Source: Symbiodinium natans (Eukaryota; Sar; Dinophyceae; Suessiales; Symbiodiniaceae). Taken from it: 64,000 nt of DNA. The stretch is taken from NCBI GenBank assembly GCA_905221605.1, contig CAJNDS010002437.1, positions 225,001 through 289,000 on the forward strand. The letters run 5' to 3'. Positions 10,796 to 21,384 of the stretch are shown here, one piece after another; the first letter of the stretch is position 1, and each line of letters opens with the position of its first letter. The notes under the pieces are model-generated. The model saw only the letters and a program-made list of their open reading frames with translations, searched no databases and was not told the origin of the DNA. The translations under genes and the position numbers were made by a program.

Positions 10796-11047
10796 TTGAC
10801 ATTAACGAAGAGCAATGCGATAGTGCGGATGGCCAAGGCTAGGCCGTGACGATGCGTACCACCCTAAACCCTAAACCCTAAAGCCCTTAACCGTAAACCC
10901 TAGAAATAGTACTTGAGCTGCGTTGTGTCAAAGTTGCGAACGGCAGATATTTCCATGCCAATTTCGGGGTATGGGCTGCTGTATCTCAGACTTCAGTGTC
11001 TTGTCCCTAAACCCTAAACCCTAAACCCTAAACCCTGAACCCCCGAG

Positions 11048-14000
11048 GTACGGCAACGCCGCTTCGAGTTGTCATGTGCCTTCTTCGTGTTCGCGAACAG
11101 GGCCCGGGATGCCATTGACGTAGATGCCTCAGCAGGCAAGTGTTGGTACTACCCTGTTTAGGGTTTAGGGTTTAGGGTTTAGGGTTTAGGGTTTAGGGTT
11201 TAGGGTTTAGGGTATAGTATATACTTGGGCCTTAAAGGGGTTCTCCTAAGGGCTCTAGGGCCCAAAACCATGGGTGCATGGACCCCTAGACTCTAGGCTG
11301 CTTTGCTAAGAAGACACTTCGGCTCGCGGAGCATTTGCAGCTGTGTGAAGTTGCTCTGGTAGTCAGCTTGTTGGGGTTTAGGGTTTAGGGTTTAGGGCTT
11401 AGGGCTTAGGGTTTAGGGTTTAGGGTTTACAAGGTAATCTTGCTTGGCTTCTGAGTTTTCAATTCTCTGCAATATGGTGGGATCAGGCCCCCAACCTGAA
11501 CCTTGAACCCTATAAGCCATGTACACCCCGCAAGTTCTAGAGAACCTATATTTAGCCCTATAAAACACTACAAGCCCTACAGACCCGACATCTCTTCGAT
11601 TTATGATGGCGCAATGTCTGCCCCGCGTGGGGCGATCGCAAAGTGCCATGGCGCTGCGCATGTGGCCGCTAGTCAGGGCAAGGTTAAAAGTCTTGAGCTG
11701 CTCCACAGCATGGACCGAGATCCTGCATCTTGATAAGCATGACAAATGTATAGGGTCCCTCAACCCTAACCCTAAGCCCCAAACCCCAAACCCCAAACCC
11801 CAAACCCTAAACCCTAAACCCTAAACCCAGCTTGTTTAGGAAGGGTGCCCCTTGAGCGCTATGCAGGACCCGGAAAGCCTCCGCCGTTCTGCTGCAGACG
11901 GGCGCACACCGGCGCATTGGGCTGCTTTAAGTGGGCAGGCACCCCCTCAGCACCACAAGAGCATTTTAGGGTTTAGGGTTTAGGGTTTAATTAGGGTTTA
12001 GGGTTTAGGGTTTAGGGTTTAGGGATACATTCATAGATGTTTTTTTTTTTTTTTTTGCATGGGTTGTTCAGAGAGTCCTTCTTGGAGGTGGCAGCGTTGG
12101 AGCTCCTAGCCTCCCTGGTACCTGACACGCTCGTCGCGGCTGCTTTAAATGGAGCAACCCCTGCCCACGACGCAGCTTTTCAAGGCCTCAGGGTTGATCC
12201 AAAAGGGTTTAGGGTTTAGGGTTTCAGGCCTTCATGGCATGGATGGCCCTGTGAGACCAGGCCAAAATCACGTGCTGCTGCTTCTACACCAGATGAACGA
12301 CAGCATCCTCGTGGCTACATCAAAGACAGGCTGTCCAACATGGGTTTAGGGTTTAGTGTAGGGTGTAGGGTTTAGGGTTTAGGGTTCAGGGTTCTAGATT
12401 TCATCGTCAGAATCTGAACCGGGGCATGTGGCATACTCTTCACTTGCACACAAGACTTGCTTGCCACACAAGGCTACCGGCTTTGCTGTGACTGTCCGGA
12501 GAATAGCTGGTTTAGGGTTGAGGGTTGAGGGTTTAAGGTTTAGGGTTTAGGGTTTAGGGTTGAGGGTTGAGGGTTGAGGGTTTAGGGTCATATCTTTGCT
12601 TCCATCTCACCAGTTCTTTGCTTCCAAACATCAGGCGCGACCCCAGCCCATGATGCAGCGTTTAGTGGCCACATCGAGACGATGATGCTGAGCAAGGACT
12701 TCAGGCTGTTGGTTTGATGTGCTAGTTCTGTCGGCAACATCACCATTGGCAACGATGCTGGGACCGAAACTGCAGGAACTTGCTGGGTTCAAATGTAAAA
12801 AAGCAAGGTTTTACACAACATGAAACACCTGCATGCAGCACATGACAAAAAGTCGACGGCACTCCCATCCGGCTTTACTTCGTTCAGAGCACGGACAGCT
12901 TGGAATGCTGATGCTCCGATTCGTTAACCCGATTTTGGGATCTGGATGGCGGAACTTCAATGCCAATGAATTCAGACAGGAGAACATTGAAGCTGGCCGA
13001 AAGTTAGATCGCCGGTTGCAAATGACAGGGAAACTCGGACGTGGTTCGTGAGTGACGGAAGAGATGACTATTGGACCGCATGTGGCCGCATCTTGGTACC
13101 GCAGGGCACCGAATCAGAAAACCGCCCTCATGTGCGAAGCCATGCGAAGCCCCTCAGAATGCCAGGCCTGTTGCAGTCTGGCCACTCAAATCTTTGCACA
13201 GCAGTACTCACGATGTCAGAAAACGCATCCAGCGACGCGTATCCAAGCTAAGGATGCTCTTGAAGGAGCTGGCGCCAGAGACCCTGTCTGCTCGCGATGT
13301 GCACGGCAGATGCGCAGCGCATGAGGCTGCGGCGACGGGCCAGGCACAGCGACCAGCAAGCATCTCCCGGCCATGCCAGATGCGTCCATGCATTCTGTAG
13401 GACTCTCTGCTCCGGCTTCTTTACCTTCTGGTACCAGCGACTCTGCATTCAAGGACCGGGGAGCTGAGAGAGTTCGCTTCATGCATCAGTGCACACACGA
13501 CTCGACGTGACGCTGCGCCAGGGACGATGCAGGGTGGATGCCTGAAGATGTAGCAGAAGCGCAGGGCTGGGAGTCAACGGCCCAGCTTCTGAAGTCCTTG
13601 CCTCCTGCGCCATGCTCTCCCGACCCATCTGGCGATGACAGTGACGAGCAGGCACGAAGCCTTTTGGAGTTTTACTTTTTGAAGCTTGGTTGCTGAGAGA
13701 TGATCCGGAACCATGTATCTCATGGCTGAGGGCAGCTTGCATGCTTGGAGGATGACCTGGGAGACCAGCCCGAACCGACGCCTGCTCAAGAGGCAAGATC
13801 CGACATGAGTCATGAGCAGATTTCGATGTGTGCAGCGGCTGCAAAGATCGCGATGAGCTTGATGCAGGACCCGCCGCAGCAGAAAGAGGTGCCGCAGGAG
13901 AGTCCGGCTGAGGCGGCGCAAATCAAGTATGCTCTTTCATGACGTGCTCAGCACATGCACTGGCTTTTTTACATGTAGCGTTGTTATCGTATGGCTATTT

Positions 14001-14292
14001 CCCAAATTGGGGTACCCAATTGTTACCTTTTAATGCCAAGAGGAACCCTCCAAAGGCTACCCTTATTTTCGGAAGGCCCCGTATTCCTCTGCCCGAGGAG
14101 ACCTCGGCTGAACCACTGGAGGTGTCAACAAGTGCCCAGGCGGCGTCGACCATGGCTGCTTGTCACACCCATTTGAGCAAGGACCAACCCTGTTTTGCCT
14201 TACACATTCTCAAAGTGACGAGAACATTGAAATCCGGTGGTTCAGTGGTTCGATGTCGATGGTTCCGCCGTATTCCGAACTCTGCCCTGTAG
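11048..14292 (+). CDS. Ankyrin-repeat protein, about eleven exons
   Basis: Ankyrin repeats bind protein partners. Repeat-like pieces occur in order on the + strand: about 11560-11733 (HGAAHVAASQGKVKSLELL), 11848-11966 (DGRTPAHWAALSGQ), 12055-12184 (GATPAHDAAFQG), 12630-12716 (ATPAHDAAFSGHIETMM), 13230-13399 (ARDVHGRCAAHEAAATGQ) and 13514-13696 (DDAGWMPEDVAEAQGWE, the usual degenerate last repeat). The TPAHxAAxxG core is the diagnostic ankyrin turn-helix. Upstream pieces at 11048-11158 and 11302-11376 (TLRLAEHLQLCEVALVV) and downstream pieces 13745-13942 (acidic, helical) and 14090-14292 (ending NSAL and TAG) may belong to the same gene or to neighbours. The intron at 12185-12227 can be placed to the base as GC-AG. 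Partner and pathway cannot be inferred. Confidence 0.82.
11155..11288 (+). repeat. ITS joined to a half family A element
   Basis: (TTTAGGG)n at 11155-11213 runs straight into the right two thirds of a family A element (ATAGTATATACTTGGGCCTT to GCATGGACCCCTAG). The left terminal repeat is missing, as if the array had replaced it. Confidence 0.85.
11374..11428 (+). repeat. ITS (TTTAGGG)n
   Basis: Two central units are TTAGGGC variants. Lies after the exon ending VALVVSLLG. Confidence 0.95.
11761..11828 (-). repeat. ITS (CCCTAAA)n with CCCCAAA block
   Basis: Sits between two ankyrin exons. Confidence 0.95.
11966..12023 (+). repeat. ITS (TTTAGGG)n then poly-T
   Basis: One interruption (TTTAATTAGGG). 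A 17-base T-run follows at 12040-12056, immediately before the next ankyrin exon, like a polypyrimidine tract. Confidence 0.95.
12185..12227 (+). repeat. 43-bp intron made of a minimal ITS
   Basis: Begins GCCTCAGGG and ends GGTTTCAG. AGGCCT occurs at both ends (12183-12188 and 12226-12231). Removing 12185-12227 as a GC-AG intron joins the frame as AAFQG-LHGMDG without a shift. Three telomere-type units form its 3' half. Confidence 0.75.
12342..12590 (+). repeat. Two ITS blocks around a possible ankyrin-gene exon
   Basis: Blocks at 12342-12392 and 12509-12590, the second rich in GGGTTGA variants. Between them the + strand reads HVAYSSLAHKTCLPHKATGF. Confidence 0.85.
13995..14085. mobile_element. 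Introner-like element, family G, copy 4
   Basis: TTTCCCAAATTGGGGTACCC at the left and CCCTTATTTTCGGAAGGCCC at the right are the inverted ends; the core is CCAAGAGGAACCCTCC. The following exon begins RIPLPEETSAEPLE. Confidence 0.78.
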
Positions 14293-14302
14293 ACCCTACA
14301 GC

Positions 14303-14403
14303 CCTAAACCCTAAACCCCTGGTGAACCCTAAACCCTAAACTCTAAACCCTAATCCCTAAACCCTAAACCCTATACCCTAAACCCCAAACCCCTACACCC
14401 TGC
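14303..14403 (-). repeat. ITS (CCCTAAA)n
   Basis: Interrupted once (CCCCTGGTGAACC). Follows the TAG at 14290-14292. Confidence 0.95.
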
Positions 14404-14411
14404 CACATCTC

Positions 14412-15582
14412 AGGTCCCAATCCCGGTCCCAAGCGAGAGCCCTCCACCTCGCGAGAGCGTCAAGCCCATCGAACGACACCCTCTCGCTTATGAGATTCTC
14501 CTGGCCGTACTTTCTGCGATTCTTGGCGCAGGGTTTAGGGTTTAGGGTTCAGGGTTTAGGCTTTAGGGTTTAGGGTTTAGGATTTAGGGTTTAGGGTTTA
14601 GGGTTTAGGGTTTGAAGGCTTGTGGTTTAGGATCCGAAGGACAATCTTGATAACCACAGTCGTGCAAACCCTTCGGGTCTGCATGCAGCCACTCGCCTGC
14701 AAAGCCCATGCAGTCACCAGCAGGACCTACTCCTACCCAACAGTCTGGGTGCTTCTTAGTAGGGAATGATGGAATGAGGGCCCTATAAATTCTCGTAAAC
14801 GGTATGTATAGGACCCTCATTCCCTCAGTCCCTACTAAGAACCAGGGGGCAGTTGCTAGGGTTGAGACTTCGGGGTTTCAGGTTAAGGGTTTAATCATAG
14901 GCTTAATTGGGAGCTTTCTGGCAGCATTCCTGGAAGAAGAAAAGTTCCAAATGCCAGCCCAACAGTACGTTTTTCAATACAGGGCAGTCGCCAGTAAGGC
15001 CTACCCAACGACAGTCAAACGCGCAATGCCCTACCAAATTGGCGTTTACCACTCGCAGCCTACAGTAAAGCGGGCGTCAACAACAGAATGCCTGGACAGC
15101 CACTTTAGGGTTTAGGGTTCAGGGTTTAGGGTTTAGGGTTAAAGGGAGTAGTCACGTACTGTAAGGTCTTCCGTGTCTTCAGTCTTCACGAAATTCGACG
15201 AAGTTCTTCAGAAGGTGGCCACTGTGTCCTGAGCCAGGCTTCATGGAAAGACCCTAAACCCTAAACCCTAAACCCTAAACCCTAAACCCTAAACCCTAAA
15301 CCCTAAACCCTAAACCCTAAACCCTAAACCCTAAACGAGTGTCTTTATATGTCTTCACCAAAGGTCTGCACATCGTAAGCGAGAGTGCGTCCAGAGGCAG
15401 AGGTCCCAGAAAGCAGCGGGCTGAACCTCCACCCGATCTAGTTAGGGCATGTCTCATCGTACAGTATGGTGCCTACTCCCTCCCGCCTAGTACTTGAAGT
15501 TAGAAAACCGAAGGCAAGCGCTTTTGCAAGTGGCAACTGTGTCCGAAGCTCTAAACTCATCCCGATTCACCTTAGGACGTAA
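14412..15582 (+). CDS. Unknown small protein with hydrophobic segments
   Basis: Exon-like pieces: 14412-14533 (Pro/Ser-rich, then EILLAVLSAILGAG), 14630-14756 (RTILITTVVQTLRVCMQPLA), 14860-15106 (GLIIGLIGSFLAAFLEEEKF, later YVFQYRAVASKAYPTTVK), 15150-15250 and 15334-15497 (RVSLYVFTKGLHIVSESASR). At least two segments (ILLAVLSAILGAG and IIGLIGSFLAAFL) are long and hydrophobic enough to cross a membrane, so a small membrane protein is likely (inference). A family H element sits between the second and third pieces. The family is not recognised, and the ends are not fixed. Confidence 0.45.
14528..14615 (+). repeat. ITS (TTTAGGG)n
   Basis: Directly follows the exon ending SAILGAG; a few C or A substitutions. 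Confidence 0.95.
14751..14844. mobile_element. Introner-like element, family H, copy 1
   Basis: Inverted ends CTTCTTAGTAGGGAATGATG and GTCCCTACTAAGAACC, with inner GAGGGCCCTATAAATT matched by TATAGGACCCTC. Confidence 0.88.
15250..15334 (-). repeat. ITS (CCCTAAA)n, about 12 perfect units
   Basis: Perfect array between two exon-like pieces of the 14.4-15.6 kb model. Confidence 0.97.
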
Positions 15583-16600
15583 GAAGCAGTCCTACACCCT
15601 GCCCACCCTAGAAAAGTCTGTATTCGAATGGCTCAGCCCACCCTAAACCACCAACAAAAAGACTCACAAAAAAAACGTGTGGAGGGGCGCCTTTTCTTCT
15701 CTCCCATATTTGGGTGCCCTGTACCTAAACGTAGGGTTTAGGGTTTAGGGTTTAGAGTTTGGGCTTTCAAGTACTTGCTCTGCATAATGAGGTTCTCTTC
15801 GGGTTCAGGGTTTAGGGACTTCGAAGAATAGCCTTAAGGGTCCATGTACCTAAACAGGGAGAAAGTGTGCCTTAAGGTACTTGCTACTTGGGGACCCCGT
15901 CTGAGCCCATCTACCCGCATCTACTTGAGAATCTGAACCAAACTTCATAGTACTAGAATTAAAGGTCTAAACATTATGGATGTGAGGCTGTGCCTCGAGT
16001 TGCGGGCAAGCCTTGCGATTCAGTCCATACAAACTGAACAAATGCTTTGTCCAACGCCGAATAGACCACAAAGCGTAGGAAGGTGAATGCAGCATCGACA
16101 GGCCTGAGCCTAAACCCGATAGAAAGCGAAGGATGTCTCATCTTAGTCCGTTTGCTCCCGTCTTCTTGAGCCCATAAGTTTTGGCCCTTAGCCCTTTAAA
16201 TCCTAAGCCCTATAGCCCTATAGCCCTATAGCCCTATAGCCCTATAGCCCTATAGCCCTATAGCCCTAAACCCTAAACCCTAAACCCTAAACCCTAAACC
16301 CTAAACCCTAAACCCTAAACCCTATAAACCCCAAACCCCCTGAGCTAGGGTATTGCTCAGCCATGGGCACGGGAAGGCCAGTTCACTTGTAGGTCAGTAG
16401 GGCAGTTCCTTGCGCTGCGGAGCATTCAAGTAGTTTTGGGTTTGGGATTTGCGGGGGGAGGGGGGGGTTATGGTTTAGGGTTTAGGGTTTGATTAGGGTT
16501 TAGGGTTTAGGGTTTGTGGGGGGTTTAGGACTTAGGACCTTCTTGTTTTGGGCTTTGGGGTTAGACTTTGGCTTGGGGCTTTAAAGCATGACATCAGAGT
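15583..16600. other. Spacer before the C2 gene; ITS and half introner only
   Basis: Contains ITS at 15730-15765, a left-half family A element at 15836-15900 (AAGGGTCCATGTACCTAAAC without its partner end), a variant array with unit CCCTATAG at about 16204-16262 that changes into CCCTAAA up to 16342, a G-run, and a G-strand ITS at 16470-16530. I see no convincing exon, although 5' exons of the C2 gene could hide here. Confidence 0.6.
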
Positions 16601-16606
16601 TCTTGG

Positions 16607-19600
16607 TTGTCTGCGTCTATAGGGCTACAGCTGAGGAGAGATTTGCGCAACGCCGATGGGAGCTTCTGCTTGGTCGAGATTCCAGGCAGCAGCAAGGGCT
16701 TCAAGGGCTTCCAGACAGAGGTGGTCGAGGACAGCTCCAATCCGGTGTGGAACAAAAGCCAGAACCTGGTCCTTTCCCCAGAGGAGGTGGTCATCTTCAC
16801 AGTGATGGACCGTGATGTTGGTGATGCTGATGACCTCCTTGGCAAAATGTCGCTGCCAGTGGCCAAGCTCCTGCCGGATAGTTTCGAAGGTGAGCTGCAG
16901 CTGCAGGAAACTGGGAAGGCTTCGGCCTTCTTGACGATTCGTTCCAAGGTTTTGAGGCCGCTCTACAGTGAAGCCGACGTGGCCAATGCGCTGAAGGCAA
17001 GCCAGAACCAAACCAAGAGACCTCCACCGCCAAAACCTCCGAAACTGCACGAGATTGAGCTGACTGTGAAGGCGGCCAAGGGCCTGCGCAATGCTGACTG
17101 GAGTCTTGGTAGTTCCGGAGGGTCAGATCCCTATGTCACGGTGAGCGTACCAGGTACCAAGACTGAATTTCAGACCTCGGTGGTCGAGGATTGCAGTGAT
17201 CCAGAGTGGAACTTCGTGCAGAAGCTGTCCGTTGCCCCTAAGCAGACGTTGGTGTTTAAGGTCTTTGATCGAGATAGGCGTGCCGACGAGCTTTTGGGCA
17301 GCGCTGTCCTCGCCGTGTCCGGCATTCTGCCAGACGGCTTTAGCGGCTCGCTGCAGCTAGAAGACCAGGGCAAGGCATCTGCTGCGGAACTGCTGGTCTC
17401 CGTCCGGGTGTTGCCGAGCGGCCCTGGTAAGGATAGCGTTCCATCCAAGGGCAAGGAGGATGCAAATGATGCAAAGGCCTTGGCCTACTTAGTGGTGATG
17501 ACTGTTTTATCTGCGAGCGGACTACGCAACGCCGACTGGAGATTGAAATCGTCTGGTGGCTCCGATGCGTACTGCTTGGTCGAGGTTCCAGGCAGCAGCA
17601 AGGGCTTCAAGGGCTTCCAGACAGAGGTGGTCGAGGACAGCTCCAATCCGGCGTGGAACAAAAGCCAGAACCTGGTCCTTTCCCCAGAGGAGGTGGTCTT
17701 GTTCACAGTGATGGACCGTGATGTTGGTGATGCTGATGACCTCCTTGGCAAAATGTCGCTGCCAGTGGCCAAGCTCCTGCCGGATAGTTTCGAAGGTGAG
17801 CTGCAGCTGCAGGAAACTGGGAAGGCTTCGGCCTTCTTGACGATTCGTTCCAAGGTTTTGAGGCCGCTCTACAGTGAAGCCGACGTGGCCAATGCGCTGA
17901 AGGCAAGCCAGAACCAAACCAAGAGACCTCCACCGCCAAAACCTCCGAAACTGCACGAGATAGAGCTGACTGTGAAGGCGGCCAAGGGCCTGCGCAATGC
18001 TGACTGGAGTCTTGGTAGTTCCGGAGGGTCAGATCCCTATGTCACGGTGAGCGTACCAGGTACCAAGACTGAATTTCAGACCCCGGTGGTCGAGGATTGC
18101 AGTGATCCAGAGTGGAACTTCGTGCAGAAGCTGTCCGTTGCCCCTAAGCAGACGTTGGTGTTTAAGGTCTTTGATCGAGATAGGCGTGCCGACGAGCTTT
18201 TGGGCAGCGCTGTCCTCGCCGTGTCCGGCATTCTGCCAGACGGCTTTAGCGGCTCGCTGCAGCTAGAAGACCAGGGCAAGGCATCTGCTGCGGAACTGCT
18301 GGTCTCCGTCCGGGTGTTGCCGAGCGGCCCTGGTAAGGATAGCGTTCCATCCAAGGGCAAGGAGGATGCAAATGATGCGAAGGCCTTGGCCTACTCAGTG
18401 GTGATGACTGTTTTATCTGCGAGCGGACTACGCAACGCCGACTGGAGCTTGAAATCGTCTGGTGGCTCCGATGCGTACTGCTTGGTCGAGGTTCCAGGCA
18501 GCAGCAAGGGCTTCAAGGGCTTCCAGACAGAGGTGGTCGAGGACAGCTCCAATCCGGTGTGGAACAAAAGCCAGAACCTGGTCCTTTCCCCAGAGGAGGT
18601 GGTCATCTTCACAGTGATGGACCGTGATGTTGGTGATGCTGATGACCTCCTTGGCAAAATGTCGCTGCCAGTTGCCAAGCTTCTGCCGGATAGTTTCGAA
18701 GGTGAGCTGCAGCTGCAGGAAACTGGGAAGGCTTCGGCCTTCTTGACGATTCGTTCCAAGGTTTTGAGGCCGCTCTACAGTGAAGCCGACGTGGCCAATG
18801 CGCTGAAGTCAAGCCAGAACCAAACCAAGAGACCTCCACCGCCAAAACCTCCGAAACTGCACGAGATAGAGCTGACTGTGAAGGCGGCCAAGGGCCTGCG
18901 CAATGCTGACTGGAGTCTTGGTAGTTCCGGAGGGTCAGATCCCTATGTCACGGTGAGCGTACCAGGTACCAAGACTGAATTTCAGACCCCGGTGGTCGAG
19001 GATTGCAGTGATCCAGAGTGGAACTTCGTGCAGAAGCTGTCCGTTGCCCCTAAGCAGACGTTGGTGTTTAAGGTCTTTGATCGAGATAGGCGTGCCGACG
19101 AGCTTTTGGGCAGCGCTGTCCTCGCCGTGTCCGGCATTCTGCCAGACGGCTTTAGCGGCTCGCTGCAGCTAGAAGACCAGGGCAAGGCATCTGCTGCGGA
19201 ACTGCTGGTCTCCGTCCGGGTGTTGCCGAGCGGCCCTGGTAAGGATAGCGTTCCATCCAAGGGCAAGGAGGATGCAAATGATGCGAAGGCCTTGGCCTAC
19301 TCAGTGGTGATGACTGTTTTATCTGCGAGCGGACTACGCAACGCCGACTGGAGCTTGAAATCGTCTGGTGGCTCCGATGCGTACTGCTTGGTCGAGGTTC
19401 CAGGCAGCAGCAAGGGCTTCAAGGGCTTCCAGACAGAGGTGGTCGAGGACAGCTCCAATCCGGTGTGGAACAAAAGCCAGAACCTGGTCCTTTCCCCAGA
19501 GGAGGTGGTCATCTTCACAGTGATGGACCGTGATGTTGGTGATGCTGATGACCTCCTTGGCAAAATGTCGCTGCCAGTGGCCAAGCTCCTGCCGGATAGT

Positions 19601-20802
19601 TTCGAAGGTGAGCTGCAGCTGCAGGAAACTGGGAAGGCTTCGGCCTTCTTGACGATTCGTTCCAAGGTTTTGAGGCCGCTCTACAGTGAAGCCGACGTGG
19701 CCAATGCGCTGAAGGCAAGCCAGAACCAAACCAAGAGACCTCCACCGCCAAAACCTCCGAAACTGCACGAGATTGAGCTGACTGTGAAGGCGGCCAAGGG
19801 CCTGCGCAATGCTGACTGGAGTCTTGGTAGTTCCGGAGGGTCAGATCCCTATGTCACGGTGAGCGTACCAGGTACCAAGACTGAATTTCAGACCTCGGTG
19901 GTCGAGGATTGCAGTGATCCAGAGTGGAACTTCGTGCAGAAGCTGTCCGTTGCCCCTAAGCAGACGTTGGTGTTTAAGGTCTTTGATCGAGATAGGCGTG
20001 CCGACGAGCTTTTGGGCAGCGCTGTCCTAGCCGTGTCCGGCATTCTGCCAGACGGCTTTAGCGGCTCGCTGCAGCTAGAAGACCAGGGCAAGGCATCTGC
20101 TGCGGAACTGCTGGTCTCCGTCCGGGTGTTGCCATCTGCTTCACAATCTCGAGGCGAGGGTTTAGCACGACAGGCTGAATCTGGTTCGGTCACAGAGGGA
20201 CGGATGGAAAGGCGCGTGCCTCAAGCCGTGCCGACTTGCCCATCAGGCATAAGCAACAGCGGGGCCAGGGTTCCTGCCACAGCCACGGCGCCTGCAGCGC
20301 CACCCGTACCTGGAGAGGCATGGACGCTTTCGTAGCACACGTCGTCTGATGTTTCCGTGCTGTCTTGGGTTGCAAGGCGTTGTGAGATGTTGTGTTCTGT
20401 CTCGTCTTGAGTTTGTCCCCTTTGAAGGTGGAAGTGACGGTGCACTCTGCATCAGGCCTCCGCAATGCTGACTGGTCCTTCGGCAAGTCAGGTGGGTCTG
20501 ATGCTTTCTGCGTGGTGGAAGTACCAGGCACAAAGCAGCAGTTCCGGACCAATGTGGTGGAGGACAGCAGCAACCCTGTTTGGAACGTGACGAAGAAACT
20601 GCAGCTGACTACTACGGCGCAACCGCTGCTGCTGTCGATCTTTGACCGTGACGTCGCTGGGACAGATTTGCTTGGAAAGGTGATGATCTCACGGGACAAG
20701 TTTCATCCGAATGGTTATACGGGCAAACTGAAGCTGGACGAGAGTGGAACCTCAGATGCTTATGTTGTCGTCAGTATCAATTGGCGGGGCCAAAATGGCT
20801 GA
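16607..20802 (+). CDS. Tandem C2-domain protein (nine C2 domains)
   Basis: C2 domains bind membranes and calcium. One continuous frame from 16607 to about 20135 holds four units of 302 residues, each with two C2 domains: type A (NADWSLKSSGGSDAYCLVEV, SSNPVWNKSQNL, VMDRDVGDADDLLGKM) and type B (GSSGGSDPYVTV, DCSDPEWNF, VFDRDRRADELLG), jo­ined by a PPPPKPPK linker. The GSDPY, NPxWN and DRDxxxDxLLG motifs carry the usual calcium-ligand aspartates. Unit 1 is shortened at its start (about nine residues of the first type A domain are missing), so the true start probably lies in an upstream exon. After an intron (about 20135-20427, acceptor before GTGGAAGTGACG) a ninth, diverged C2 ends at TGA 20800-20802. 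No transmembrane segment is visible; a soluble membrane-tethering or scaffold role is inference. Confidence 0.92.
16625..20135 (+). repeat. 906-bp coding tandem repeat, about 3.9 units
   Basis: The same bases recur at a fixed 906-base step (for example GTGATGGACCGTGATGTTGG at 16802, 17708, 18614 and 19520). Only scattered substitutions separate units (for example GGCGTGGAAC versus GGTGTGGAAC, and Pro/Ser exchange in TEFQTP/SVVED), and synonymous sites are almost unchanged. Confidence 0.95.
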
Positions 20803-21060
20803 ACCATTGGCCAATGGCTTCCTCACTCAGATCCTTTCGACGCCCCTTTGGCCCGGATGATCACTCTGGTAGAGCGCTGAAACACGCTGAAACACGCTGA
20901 AACCGCGCTGAGCAAGTGCAAGTGGTCTTCCATGCATCCTGCGATCAGCCAGGAGGACTCCCGAGATCAGTCAGAAGGACTCCTTGGGATGGATGAAGCG
21001 CGATCCCTTGGATTGCTTTCAGCCTCTGGACTCTGGATCTTCTGACTTTGGGTCGACCGT
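20803..21060. other. 3' flank of the C2 gene, no gene seen
   Basis: Contains three tandem GAAACACGCT-like words (20880-20905) and a repeated CAGNNAGGACTCC phrase (20949 and 20973). No recognisable polyadenylation signal. Confidence 0.5.
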
Positions 21061-21125
21061 AAACCCTAAACCCTAAACCCTAAAACCCTAAAACCCTAAA
21101 CCCTAAAACCCTAAACCCCTTAACC
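21060..21125 (-). repeat. ITS (CCCTAAA)n with CCCTAAAA units
   Basis: Mixed 7- and 8-base units. Confidence 0.93.
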
Positions 21126-21234
21126 CTAAACTGCAAAATCGGAGACTGACACCCCTGCAGACTCCGAGCTTCGCAGGGGCTTGCTGAGAGCTCCCTGCAG
21201 AGCCAGCGGCACGCAGCCATCCAAAAGGGATAAA

Positions 21235-21379
21235 AAAGGGTTAAGGGTTTGGGGTTTAGGGTTTAGGGTTTAGGATTAGGGTTTAGGGTTTAGGGTTTAG
21301 GGTTTAGGGTTTAGGGTTTAGGGTTTAGGGTTTAGGGTTTAGGGTTTAGGGTTTAGGGTTTAGGGTTTAGGGTTTAGGC
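21235..21379 (+). repeat. ITS (TTTAGGG)n, about 19 units
   Basis: Long near-perfect G-strand array immediately before the exon at 21385. Confidence 0.97.
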
Positions 21380-21384
21380 AGGGC

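Noticed and set aside
16594-20193. Repeated minus-strand open frames opposite the C2 array
   Set aside because: They repeat with the 906-bp unit and are shadows of the + strand C2 frame, whose motifs are diagnostic.
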